Part shown: piece by piece, positions 7,482-14,831 of the stretch
Layout of the letters: each line of letters starts with the position of its first letter
How positions within the stretch are numbered: the stretch's first letter is position 1
Source of the DNA: Gammaproteobacteria bacterium
GTDB taxonomy: Bacteria > Pseudomonadota > Gammaproteobacteria > S144-34
DNA: 15,713 nt
Direction: 5' to 3'
Assembly (NCBI GenBank): GCA_015494165.1
Contig: WGBS01000044.1
Span: 1-15,713 of the forward strand
Made by a program: the position numbers and the translations under genes
Notes under the pieces: model-generated
The model's input: the letters and a program-made list of their open reading frames with translations, nothing else
Told to the model about the DNA's origin: nothing
The model's database searches: none

Positions 7482-7484
7482 GCG

Positions 7485-8639
7485 ATGGCCGAGGACACGG
7501 GCCAGGAACGCACCGAACGCGCCACCCCGAAGCGCCTGCGCGAGGCGCGCGAGCGCGGGCAGGTGGCGCGCTCGCGCGAGCTGGGCTCGGCGGCGCTGCT
7601 CACCACGGGCGCGGCGACGCTGCTCATCGCCGGCGGCCACATGGGCGGGCGCACCGCCGCCCTCATGCGCGATGCGCTGGCGCTGCGCGGCGCCGAGCTC
7701 GGACGTCCCGAGGCCCTGCTCGCGCGCCTCGCCGAGGCGCTGGCGGCGGGCTATCTCACGGCGGCACCGCTCCTGGTGGTCGCGGTGGTCGCCGCCGTGG
7801 CGGCCACGCTCGCCGTGGGCGGCTGGGTCTTCAGCGCCCAGGCCGTGGCCTTCCGCCCCGAGAAGCTCGACCCCGTCAAGGGGCTCCAGCGGATCTTCTC
7901 GGTGCAGGGGCTGGTCGAGCTCGTCAAGGCCGTCGCCAAGTTCGCGCTGGTGCTCGCCGTCGCGGTCGCCGTCCTCGCCTGGGAGGCGCCCGAGATCCTG
8001 GGGCTCGCGCGCGAGCCGCTGCCGGCGGCGCTCGCGCACGCGGGCCGGCTGTTCGCCGTCACCTTCCTGCTGCTCGCGGCGGCGCTGGTGCTGGTCGCCG
8101 CCGCCGACGTGCCCTTCCAGCTCTGGAACCACGCGCGGCAGCTGCGCATGACGCGCCAGGAGGTCAAGGACGAGCTCAAGGACACCGAGGGCCGCCCGGA
8201 GGTGCGCAGCCGCATCCGCCAGATCCAGCGCCAGATGGCCCAGCAGCGCATGATGGCGGAGGTGCCGAGGGCGGACGTGGTGGTCACCAACCCGACGCAC
8301 TACGCCGTCGCGCTGCGCTACGAGGAGGGCCGGCGCGCCGCACCCGTGGTGGTGGCCAAGGGCGCCGACCTCGTGGCGCTGCGCATCCGCGCGCTGGCGC
8401 GCGAGGCGGGCGTGCCGGTGCTGGAGCTTCCGCCGCTGGCGCGCGCCCTCTACCGCTCGACCGACCTCGGGCGCGAGATCCCGGCCGCCCTCTACGTCGC
8501 CGTGGCGCAGGTGCTCGCCTACGTCTACCAGGTGCGCGCCGCGCGCGCGGCGGGCGCCCCCGAGCCGCCGCCGCCGGCCGAGGTGCCGGTGCCCGAGGAC
8601 CTCGCCGGCCCGGCCCCCGGGCGCGGAGGTGAGGCGTGA
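7485..8639 (+). CDS. flhB: Flagellar export switch protein FlhB
   Basis: FlhB is the membrane protein that switches export from rod and hook proteins to filament proteins after FliK signals hook completion. The 384 residues start with the usual EDTGQERTERATPKRLREAR, then four membrane segments (about 30-55, 88-115, 140-165, 183-210) and a cytoplasmic domain. The autocleavage motif NPTH is at residues 269-272; cleavage is expected between N269 and P270, the same numbering as in Salmonella. An Ala/Pro-rich tail follows after about residue 355. The ATG has GGGAG upstream and is three bases from the fliR stop. The TGA overlaps the flhA start (GTGA). Confidence 0.98.
   Translation: MAEDTGQERTERATPKRLREARERGQVARSRELGSAALLTTGAATLLIAGGHMGGRTAALMRDALALRGAELGRPEALLARLAEALAAGYLTAAPLLVVAVVAAVAATLAVGGWVFSAQAVAFRPEKLDPVKGLQRIFSVQGLVELVKAVAKFALVLAVAVAVLAWEAPEILGLAREPLPAALAHAGRLFAVTFLLLAAALVLVAAADVPFQLWNHARQLRMTRQEVKDELKDTEGRPEVRSRIRQIQRQMAQQRMMAEVPRADVVVTNPTHYAVALRYEEGRRAAPVVVAKGADLVALRIRALAREAGVPVLELPPLARALYRSTDLGREIPAALYVAVAQVLAYVYQVRAARAAGAPEPPPPAEVPVPEDLAGPAPGRGGEA
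8625..8632 (+). promoter_or_regulatory. Strong ribosome binding site for flhA inside flhB
   Basis: GGAGGTGA is a complete match to the 16S anti-Shine-Dalgarno complement. It lies within the last codons of flhB, three bases before the GTG start of flhA at 8636, and supports that non-ATG start, which overlaps the flhB stop. Confidence 0.7.
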
Positions 8640-10732
8640 GCGCCGGCGCCGCCTCGCTCAGCCTGCGCGACATGGCCCGCAGCGGCCTCGGCGTGCCGCT
8701 GCTGCTGGTCATGGTGCTCGCCATGATGGTGCTGCCGCTGCCGGCGGTGGCGCTGGATGCGCTCTTCACCTTCAACATTTCCCTCTCGCTCATCATCCTG
8801 CTGGTCGTGCTCTACACCCTGCGGCCGCTGGATTTCGCGGTCTTTCCCACGGTGCTGCTCGTGGCGACGCTGCTCAGGCTCGCGCTCAACGTCGCCTCCA
8901 CGCGCGTGGTGCTCCTCAACGGCCACACCGGAACCGACGCCGCGGGCCACGTCATCCAGGCCTTCGGCGAGTTCGTGGTCGGCGGCAGCTACGCAGTGGG
9001 GCTCGTCGTCTTCGTGATCCTCGTGATCATCAACTTCGTGGTCGTCACCAAGGGCGCGGGGCGCGTCTCGGAGGTCAGCGCGCGCTTCACCCTCGACGCC
9101 CTGCCCGGCAAGCAGATGGCGATCGACGCCGACCTCAACGCCGGCATCATCACGCAGGAGGAGGCCAAGGCGCGCCGCGCCGAGATCGCGCGCGAGGCCG
9201 ACTTCTACGGGGCCATGGACGGCGCCAGCAAGTTCGTGCGCGGCGACGCCATCGCCGGCATCCTGATCCTGCTCATCAACATCCTCGGCGGCCTCGCCGT
9301 GGGCACCCTGCAGCACGGCATGTCGCTCGCCGACGCCGGGCGCACCTATACGCTGCTCACCATCGGCGACGGCCTGGTGGCGCAGATCCCGTCGCTGCTG
9401 CTCTCGACCGCTACGGCCATCATCGTCACCCGCATCTCGGCCGAGGCCGACGTCACCCAGCAGGTGCTCTCGCAGCTCTTCGGTCACCCGCGCGCGCTCG
9501 CCATCACGGGAGCGGTCATCGGCCTGCTGGGCCTGGTGCCCGGGATGCCCAACGCGGCCTTCCTCACGCTCGGCGGCGCGTGCGCCGGCGGCGCCTGGCT
9601 GCTCGCGCGCCGCGCGCGCGCCGAGCTGGTCGAGGAGCAGCCGCAGGTGGCGCAGCCCCAGCGCCCCGAGGAGCGCGACCTCTCCTGGGACGACGTGCAG
9701 CCGGTGGACATCATCGGCCTGGAGGTGGGCTACCGCCTGATCCCGCTCGTCGACCGCAACCAGGGCGGCGAGCTCATGGCGCGCATCCGCGGCGTGCGCA
9801 AGAAGCTCTCGCAGGAGCTCGGCTTCCTGATCCAGCCCGTCCACATCCGCGACAACCTCGACCTCGCCCCCAACGCCTACCGCATCAGCCTGCTGGGCGT
9901 GCCCGCGGGCGAGGGCGAGGTGCATCCCGACCGCGAGCTCGCCATCAACCCGGGCGAGGCGGCCGCGGGGCTCGACGGCATTCCGACCAAGGACCCGGCC
10001 TTCGGGCTCGATGCGGTGTGGATCGAGCCGGCGCGGCGCGAGGAGGCGCAGGCGCTCGGCTATACCGTCGTCGACCCCGCCACCGTCATCGCCACGCACC
10101 TGAGCGTGGTGCTGCAGGAGCACGCCGCCGAGCTGCTCGGGCACGAGGAGGCGCAGCAGATGCTCGACGTGCTGGCGCGCAGCGCGCCCAAGCTGGTCGA
10201 GGACCTCGTGCCGAAGGCGCTGCCGCTCGGCGTCGTGGTCAAGGTGCTGCAGAACCTGCTCGCCGAGGGCGTGCCGGTGCGCGACATGCGCACCATCGCC
10301 GAGACGCTGGCGGAGCACGCGCCGCGGAGCCAGGATCCCGACGCGCTCACGGCCGCCGTGCGCGTGGCTCTCGGACGCCACATCGTCCAGCGCATCAACG
10401 GGATGGCGGGCGAGCTTCCAGTGATCACTCTCGATCCCGCGCTGGAACAGCTCTTGCAACAGTCGATGCAGGGCGACGGCGGGCCGGTGCTGGAGCCCGG
10501 GATCGCCGAGCGCATCCACCAGGAGCTGGAGGCGCTCGCCCGCCGCCAGGAGGCCATGGGGCAGCCCGTCGTCCTCCTCGTCCCGCAGCCGCTGCGGGCC
10601 TGGCTCGCGCGCTGGCTGCGGCCGTCCATCCGGGGGCTGCACGTGCTCGCCTATCCCGAGATCCCGGACGGCAGGCAGGTGCGGGTGGTGGCGACCCTGG
10701 GGACGGGCGGCGGCCTGCCGCAGAAGGGCTAG
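8636..10732 (+). CDS. flhA: Flagellar export gate protein FlhA
   Basis: FlhA forms a nine-fold ring under the export gate; its cytoplasmic domain receives chaperone-substrate complexes, and its membrane part couples export to the proton gradient. The 698 residues match the usual length. The N-terminal half has about eight membrane helices, beginning PLLLVMVLAMMVLPLPAVAL. Between helices 4 and 5 lies the FHIPEP family signature RFTLDALPGKQMAIDADL (150-167). The cytoplasmic domain runs from about residue 350, with VDIIGLEVGYRLIPLVD and LDLAPNAYRISLLGV. The start is GTG at 8636, overlapping the flhB stop. A 39-base gap separates it from flhF, with no promoter I could recognise. Confidence 0.98.
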   Translation: MSAGAASLSLRDMARSGLGVPLLLVMVLAMMVLPLPAVALDALFTFNISLSLIILLVVLYTLRPLDFAVFPTVLLVATLLRLALNVASTRVVLLNGHTGTDAAGHVIQAFGEFVVGGSYAVGLVVFVILVIINFVVVTKGAGRVSEVSARFTLDALPGKQMAIDADLNAGIITQEEAKARRAEIAREADFYGAMDGASKFVRGDAIAGILILLINILGGLAVGTLQHGMSLADAGRTYTLLTIGDGLVAQIPSLLLSTATAIIVTRISAEADVTQQVLSQLFGHPRALAITGAVIGLLGLVPGMPNAAFLTLGGACAGGAWLLARRARAELVEEQPQVAQPQRPEERDLSWDDVQPVDIIGLEVGYRLIPLVDRNQGGELMARIRGVRKKLSQELGFLIQPVHIRDNLDLAPNAYRISLLGVPAGEGEVHPDRELAINPGEAAAGLDGIPTKDPAFGLDAVWIEPARREEAQALGYTVVDPATVIATHLSVVLQEHAAELLGHEEAQQMLDVLARSAPKLVEDLVPKALPLGVVVKVLQNLLAEGVPVRDMRTIAETLAEHAPRSQDPDALTAAVRVALGRHIVQRINGMAGELPVITLDPALEQLLQQSMQGDGGPVLEPGIAERIHQELEALARRQEAMGQPVVLLVPQPLRAWLARWLRPSIRGLHVLAYPEIPDGRQVRVVATLGTGGGLPQKG

Positions 10733-10771
10733 CGCGGCGCGGCGGGGCAACCGGCACGGGAGAAGGGGAGC

Positions 10772-11992
10772 ATGCGGATCAAGCGCTACTTCGCCCAGGA
10801 GATCAGGCAGGCCATCGCCCAGGTGCGCGAGGAGCTGGGCCCGGACGCCGTGATCCTCTCGACGCGCCGCACCGAGGGCGGAGTGGAGCTGGTCGCCGCC
10901 ACCGACTACGACGAGGGGCTCCTGGAGCGCGAGCTCGCGACGCCCGCGGGCGGGCCGGCGGCACCGTCCGCGGCAGCGCCCGCGCCCGCCGCGGAGGGTC
11001 CCGCTCCCGCCGGCGCCGATGCGGGCGAGGGCACGAAGGAGCGGCGCGTGGTGTGGGCGCAGGACCCGGCCATCGTGCAGATGCGCGAGGAGATCCAGGC
11101 CCTGCGCGGGCTCATCGAGGAGGGGCTCTCGCGGCTCGCCTGGGGCGAGCTCGGCCGCCGCGCCCCGCGCCGCGTCGAGCTCCTGCGCCGGCTCGGTGCC
11201 CTGGGGCTTGCGCCCGAGGTGGCGGCGGCCGTCGCCGAGCGGGTGGGCGAGCAGGACGACGGCGAGCGCGCCTGGCGGCAGGCGCTCGCCGCGCTGGCGC
11301 GCATGCTGCCGGTCGCGGCCGACGACCTCCTCGACGAGGGCGGCATCGTCGCGCTGGTCGGCCCTACGGGCGTCGGCAAGACGACCACGGTGGCCAAGCT
11401 CGCGGCGCGCTTCGCGCTGCGCCACGGCCAGCGCTCGGTGGCGCTCGTGAGCACCGACGGCTACCGCGTCGGCGCCCACGACCAGCTCCTCACCTACGGC
11501 CGCCTGCTCGGCGTGCCGGTGCAGCCGGCGGCGAGCCGCGAGGAGCTCGGCCGCGTGCTGCAGGGGCTGCTCGACCGGCGCCTGGTGCTGATCGACACCG
11601 CGGGCATGGGCCCGCGCGACCTGCGGCTCAGCGAGGCGCTGGGCGCGCTCGCGGGCGTGCCCATGGTGCGCCGCTACCTGGTGCTGTCGGCGGCGGCGCA
11701 CCCGGCGGCCCTCGAGGAGGCGGTGCGCGCCTTCGCGCCCGCCGGCCTCGACGGGTGCGTGCTGACCAAGCTCGACGAGGCCGGCACCTTGGGCGAGGCG
11801 CTCTCGGTGACGATCCGCCACCGCCTGCCGGTGGCCTGGCTCACGGACGGCCAGCGCGTGCCCGAGGACCTGCAGCCGGCGCGCGCCCACGTGCTGGTGA
11901 GCAAGGCCGTGGCGGCCGCGCGGGGCGCCGAGGCGGACGAGAACGCCCTCGCCGCCTCGCTCGGGAGGATGGCGGCCCATGCTGGGTGGTGA
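10772..11992 (+). CDS. flhF: Flagellar biosynthesis GTPase FlhF
   Basis: FlhF is an SRP-type GTPase that marks the cell pole as the site of flagellar assembly in polar-flagellate bacteria. The 406 residues contain the FlhF-specific B domain at the start (MRIKRYFAQEIRQAIAQV), a disordered Ala/Pro/Gly linker (about 55-85), a helical N domain, and the G domain. The G domain shows G1 GPTGVGKTTT (197-206), DTAG (275-278) and TKLDEA (332-337). These are the features of the SRP54/FtsY/FlhF group. AAGGGG precedes the ATG. The 3' end overlaps flhG by 14 bases, consistent with the paired action of the two proteins. Confidence 0.97.
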   Translation: MRIKRYFAQEIRQAIAQVREELGPDAVILSTRRTEGGVELVAATDYDEGLLERELATPAGGPAAPSAAAPAPAAEGPAPAGADAGEGTKERRVVWAQDPAIVQMREEIQALRGLIEEGLSRLAWGELGRRAPRRVELLRRLGALGLAPEVAAAVAERVGEQDDGERAWRQALAALARMLPVAADDLLDEGGIVALVGPTGVGKTTTVAKLAARFALRHGQRSVALVSTDGYRVGAHDQLLTYGRLLGVPVQPAASREELGRVLQGLLDRRLVLIDTAGMGPRDLRLSEALGALAGVPMVRRYLVLSAAAHPAALEEAVRAFAPAGLDGCVLTKLDEAGTLGEALSVTIRHRLPVAWLTDGQRVPEDLQPARAHVLVSKAVAAARGAEADENALAASLGRMAAHAGW

Positions 11993-12869
11993 GCGCGGCA
12001 TGGACCAGGCCGCGGGGCTGCGCAGCATGATGGCGCCGCGGCCGGTGCGCGTGATCGCCGTCACCAGCGGCAAGGGCGGGGTCGGCAAGACCAACGTCTC
12101 GGTCAACCTGGCGGTGGCGCTGGCGACCCTGGGGCGGCGCACCATGCTGCTCGACGCCGACCTGGGGCTCGCCAACGTCGACGTGCTCCTCGGCCTGCAG
12201 GTGCGCCACAACCTCTCGCACGTGCTCGAGGGGCGCTGCGGGCTCGAGGAGGTGATCGTCGAGGGGCCGGCCGGGGTGCGCATCGTCCCGGCCGCCTCCG
12301 GGGTGGCGCGCATGGCGGGGCTCTCGCCCGCCGAGCACGCGGGCCTGATCCGCGCCTTCAGCGACCTCGGCGAGTCGCTCGACGTCCTCGTCGTCGACAC
12401 CGCCGCCGGCATCTCGGACAGCGTCATCGCCTTCACGCGGGCGGCACAGGAGGTCATCGTGGTGGTTTGCGACGAGCCGGCGTCCATCACCGACGCCTAC
12501 GCGCTGATCAAGGTTCTGAGCCGCGACCACGGGCTCGAGCGCTTCCACGTGCTCGCCAACATGGTGCGCAGCGCGCCCGAGGGCCGCGAGCTGCACCGCA
12601 AGATGTCGGCGGTCACGGGGCGCTTCCTCGACGTCACCCTCCACTACCTGGGTGCGGTGCCCTACGACGAGCAGCTCCGGCGCGCGGTGCAGCGCCAGCG
12701 GGCCGTGGTCGAGGCCTACCCGCGCAGCCGCGCGGCCCTGGCATTCAAGAATCTGGCGGAGCGGGCCGATAACTGGCCAGTACCGCGGCAGCCGCGCGGA
12801 CACGTGGAGTTCTTCGTGGAGCGGCTGCTGGGTGCGGGCCGGACGGACGGCCTGGAGGCGGCGTCATGA
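11979..12869 (+). CDS. flhG: Flagellar number regulator FlhG (FleN), MinD-like ATPase
   Basis: FlhG/FleN is a MinD-type ATPase that limits flagellar number. In Pseudomonas it restrains the activator FleQ, and in many bacteria it stimulates the FlhF GTPase. The 296-residue product has the deviant Walker A loop GKGGVGKT (31-38), then MLLDADLGLANVDVLLGL and VVDTAAGISDS, closely matching FleN, and a C-terminus with PRGHVEFFVERLL. Near its start is MDQAAGLRSMM, fitting the DQAxxLR motif known to activate FlhF. The ATG at 11979 has GGGAGG ten bases upstream. An in-frame ATG at 12000 (residue 8) would place DQA directly after Met and is a credible alternative. It overlaps flhF by 14 bases and fliA by four. 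Confidence 0.97.
   Translation: MLGGERGMDQAAGLRSMMAPRPVRVIAVTSGKGGVGKTNVSVNLAVALATLGRRTMLLDADLGLANVDVLLGLQVRHNLSHVLEGRCGLEEVIVEGPAGVRIVPAASGVARMAGLSPAEHAGLIRAFSDLGESLDVLVVDTAAGISDSVIAFTRAAQEVIVVVCDEPASITDAYALIKVLSRDHGLERFHVLANMVRSAPEGRELHRKMSAVTGRFLDVTLHYLGAVPYDEQLRRAVQRQRAVVEAYPRSRAALAFKNLAERADNWPVPRQPRGHVEFFVERLLGAGRTDGLEAAS
12745..12772 (+). promoter_or_regulatory. Candidate sigma-28 (FliA) promoter inside flhG
   Basis: GCCGATAA at 12765-12772 is an exact match to the FliA -10 consensus. Upstream is TCAAG at 12745-12749, a usable -35 half (consensus TAAAG), with 15 bases between against the usual 14. The start point would fall near 12780, about 85 bases before fliA. The match lies in coding sequence, and the Ala-Asp-Asn codons GCC GAT AAC use GAT where GAC is the strong preference here. 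I found no other GCCGATA in the window. The role, FliA feeding its own gene and cheYZA, is inference. Confidence 0.45.
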
Positions 12870-13591
12870 ACGGGCCGGCCGCCTACGCCGCCGTCCAGCG
12901 GCTCGATCAGGAGAGCCTGGTGACGCGCTATGCGCCGCTGGTCAAGCGCATCGCCTACCACCTGGTCAGCCGCCTGCCGCCGAGCGTGCAGGTCGAGGAC
13001 CTGATCCAGGCGGGCATGATCGGCCTGCTGGAGGCGGCGGCCCACTACGACCCGTCGCAGGGAGCGAGCTTCGAGACCTATGCCGGCATACGGGTGCGAG
13101 GCGCGATGCTCGACGAGATCCGGCGCAGCGACTGGACCCCGCGCTCGGTCCACCGCAAGGCGCGCCAGGTGGCCGAGGCCATGCGCGCCATCGAGCACGC
13201 CAAGGGGCGCGACGCGCGCGACGTCGAGGTGGCCGAGGCCCTCGGCATCGGTCTCGAGGAGTACTACCGCATCCTGCAGGACGCGGCCGGCTGCCGCATC
13301 TTCAGCCTCGACGAGGCGGACGGGCGCGACGAGCAGGGCGACCCCGCGGGCGGCGGCGACGACCCGGCGGCCGCGGTGGAGGACGAGGCCTTCCGCGCGG
13401 CGCTGGCCGAGGCCATCGCCTCGCTCCCGGAGCGCGAGCGGCTCGTCATGTCGCTCTACTACGACGAGGAGCTCAACCTGCGCGAGATCGGGGAGGTGCT
13501 GGGCGTGAGCGAGTCGCGCGTGTGCCAGATCCACGGTCAGGCCCTGGTGCGGCTGCGCGCGCGCATGGCGGACTGGACGCGGAAGGAATGA
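12866..13591 (+). CDS. fliA: RNA polymerase sigma factor FliA (sigma-28)
   Basis: FliA directs RNA polymerase to late flagellar and chemotaxis promoters after hook completion, when its anti-sigma factor FlgM is exported. The 241-residue length is typical. Region 2 is clear from RYAPLVKRIAYHLVSRLPP through VEDLIQAGMIGLLEAA and ASFETYAGIRVRGAMLDEIR; region 3 follows WTPRSVHRKARQVAEAM. Region 4 contains LPERERLVMSLYYDEELN and the helix-turn-helix LREIGEVLGVSESRVCQIHG. A Gly/Asp-rich insert lies between regions 3 and 4 (about residues 150-175). The ATG overlaps the flhG stop by four bases. cheY follows after 22 bases. Confidence 0.98.
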   Translation: MNGPAAYAAVQRLDQESLVTRYAPLVKRIAYHLVSRLPPSVQVEDLIQAGMIGLLEAAAHYDPSQGASFETYAGIRVRGAMLDEIRRSDWTPRSVHRKARQVAEAMRAIEHAKGRDARDVEVAEALGIGLEEYYRILQDAAGCRIFSLDEADGRDEQGDPAGGGDDPAAAVEDEAFRAALAEAIASLPERERLVMSLYYDEELNLREIGEVLGVSESRVCQIHGQALVRLRARMADWTRKE

Positions 13592-13600
13592 CGGCGGTCG

Positions 13601-13606
13601 AGGAGG
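13601..13606 (+). promoter_or_regulatory. Ribosome binding site supporting a TTG start for cheY
   Basis: AGGAGG lies seven bases before the TTG at 13614. The next in-frame start, ATG at 13626, is 19 bases away from it, too far for normal initiation, so the TTG is favoured. Confidence 0.6.
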
Positions 13607-13613
13607 GCGAGCC

Positions 13614-14012
13614 TTGGACAAGAACATGAAGATCCTCATCGTGGACGACTTCTCCACGATGCGGCGCATCATCAAGAACCTGCTGCGCGAGCTCGGGTTC
13701 AACAACACCCACGAGGCCGACGACGGCACCAGCGCGCTGCCCATGCTCCAGAACGGGGATTTCGACTTCCTGATCACCGACTGGAACATGCCGGGCATGA
13801 CGGGCCTCGACCTGCTCAAGGCGGTGCGCGCCGACCCCAAGCTCAAGGACCTGCCGGTGCTGATGGTCACGGCCGAGGCCAAGCGCGACCAGATCGTGGA
13901 GGCCGCGCAGGCGGGCGTCAACGGCTACATCGTCAAGCCGTTCACGGCGCAGACGCTCAAGGAGAAGATCGAGCGCATCTTCGAGCGCCTGGGCGCCACC
14001 GCCCAGGGGTGA
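13614..14012 (+). CDS. cheY: Chemotaxis response regulator CheY
   Basis: CheY takes a phosphate from CheA, diffuses to the motor and binds FliM to change rotation. The single receiver domain of 132 residues has all catalytic residues: the acidic pair D11-D12, phosphoacceptor D56 in TDWNMPGMTG, T86 in VLMVTAEA, the switch aromatic Y105, and K108 in VKPF. The opening MKILIVDDFSTMRRIIKN is typical of the flagellar CheY encoded next to cheZ in Pseudomonas and Vibrio. The start is TTG, chosen from the AGGAGG at seven bases; the alternative ATG at residue 5 would still give a whole domain. No output domain is present. cheZ begins 36 bases downstream. Confidence 0.97.
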   Translation: MDKNMKILIVDDFSTMRRIIKNLLRELGFNNTHEADDGTSALPMLQNGDFDFLITDWNMPGMTGLDLLKAVRADPKLKDLPVLMVTAEAKRDQIVEAAQAGVNGYIVKPFTAQTLKEKIERIFERLGATAQG

Positions 14013-14048
14013 GAAAGAACAAGAAGGGCGAGCGGAAAGGAGCGGGCA

Positions 14049-14816
14049 GTGGGCGAGGGGACGCATCCGGACGAGAAGGCCTGGCTCGAGCAGGCGCGAA
14101 CGCTGGTGGCGCAGCTCGAGGCGGGCGAGAGCGAGGCGGCGCGCGCCACGCTCGACGAGCTCACGCGCATGCGCGAGTCGGACCTCTTCCGCGAGCTCGG
14201 CAAGCTCACGCGCGAGCTCCACGAGGCGCTCAAGGGCTTCCGCCTCGACGCGCGCATCGCCGAGGTCGCCGAGAAGGAGATCCCGGATGCCAAGGAGCGG
14301 CTCAACTACGTCATCAGCAAGACCGAGGAGGCGGCGCACCGCACCCTCGATCTGGTCGAAGGCGCCCTGCCCGTGGCCGAGCGCCTCGCCAGCGAGGGCG
14401 CGCGGCTCGCGGCGGACTGGGCGCGCTTCCGCGCGCGCGAGATGGACGTCGAGTCCTTTCGCGCCATGGCGCGCGCGCTCGACGCCTTCCTGCCGCGGGT
14501 GGCCGAGGACGCCGAGGCCCTGCGCGGGCGCCTGACGGAGGTGCTCATGGCGCAGGACTTCCAGGACCTCACGGGCCAGGTCATCCGCAAGGTCATCGCG
14601 CTCGTCCAGGAGGTCGAGCAGAACCTGGTCGAGCTGGTGCGCATCTCGGGCCAGCGCCTCGCCGCCGCCGAGGAAGGGCGGGCGGCGCGCGCCAAGGGCA
14701 ACGGGGACGGGCGCGACGTCGCGGCGAGCGGACCGCACGTGCCGGGCGCCGACCGCGGCGACGTGGTCAGCGGCCAGGACGAGGTCGACGACCTGCTCGC
14801 GAGCCTCGGTTTCTAG
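14049..14816 (+). CDS. cheZ: Chemotaxis protein phosphatase CheZ
   Basis: CheZ dephosphorylates CheY-P and so ends the signal to the motor. The 255-residue product is mainly helical, fitting the long four-helix dimer of the family. It contains the active-site signature MAQDFQDLTGQVIRKVI (167-183), which includes the catalytic glutamine. After a disordered Gly/Asp/Arg-rich linker (about 208-238) it ends in SGQDEVDDLLASLGF (241-255), almost the same as the C-terminal CheY-binding peptide of E. coli CheZ. The start is a GTG at 14049 with AAAGGAG at 14037-14043. cheA follows after 15 bases. CheZ is mostly limited to beta- and gammaproteobacteria, which supports the taxonomic reading. Confidence 0.97.
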   Translation: MGEGTHPDEKAWLEQARTLVAQLEAGESEAARATLDELTRMRESDLFRELGKLTRELHEALKGFRLDARIAEVAEKEIPDAKERLNYVISKTEEAAHRTLDLVEGALPVAERLASEGARLAADWARFRAREMDVESFRAMARALDAFLPRVAEDAEALRGRLTEVLMAQDFQDLTGQVIRKVIALVQEVEQNLVELVRISGQRLAAAEEGRAARAKGNGDGRDVAASGPHVPGADRGDVVSGQDEVDDLLASLGF

Positions 14817-14831
14817 CGGGAGGGAAGGGCG

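Noticed and set aside
10733..10771. Sigma-54-like CGGCAC in the flhA-flhF gap
   Set aside because: The -24 box has a C in place of T, and the -12 position has GG, not GC, at the required spacing.
8629..12030. Long + strand frame overlapping flhA and flhF (about 1130 codons)
   Set aside because: It is an out-of-frame shadow, very rich in Arg, Ala and Gly. flhA and flhF in the other frames show full family motifs over the same bases.
8525..12490. Very long open frame on the - strand (over 1300 codons), and similar ones at 3653-5332, 6648-8300 and 13473-15701
   Set aside because: They mirror flhA, flhF, fliMN, fliPQR/flhB and cheYZA. Stop codons are rare on the opposite strand of sequence with G/C third positions. 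The products are His/Arg/Asp-rich low-complexity strings with no domain.
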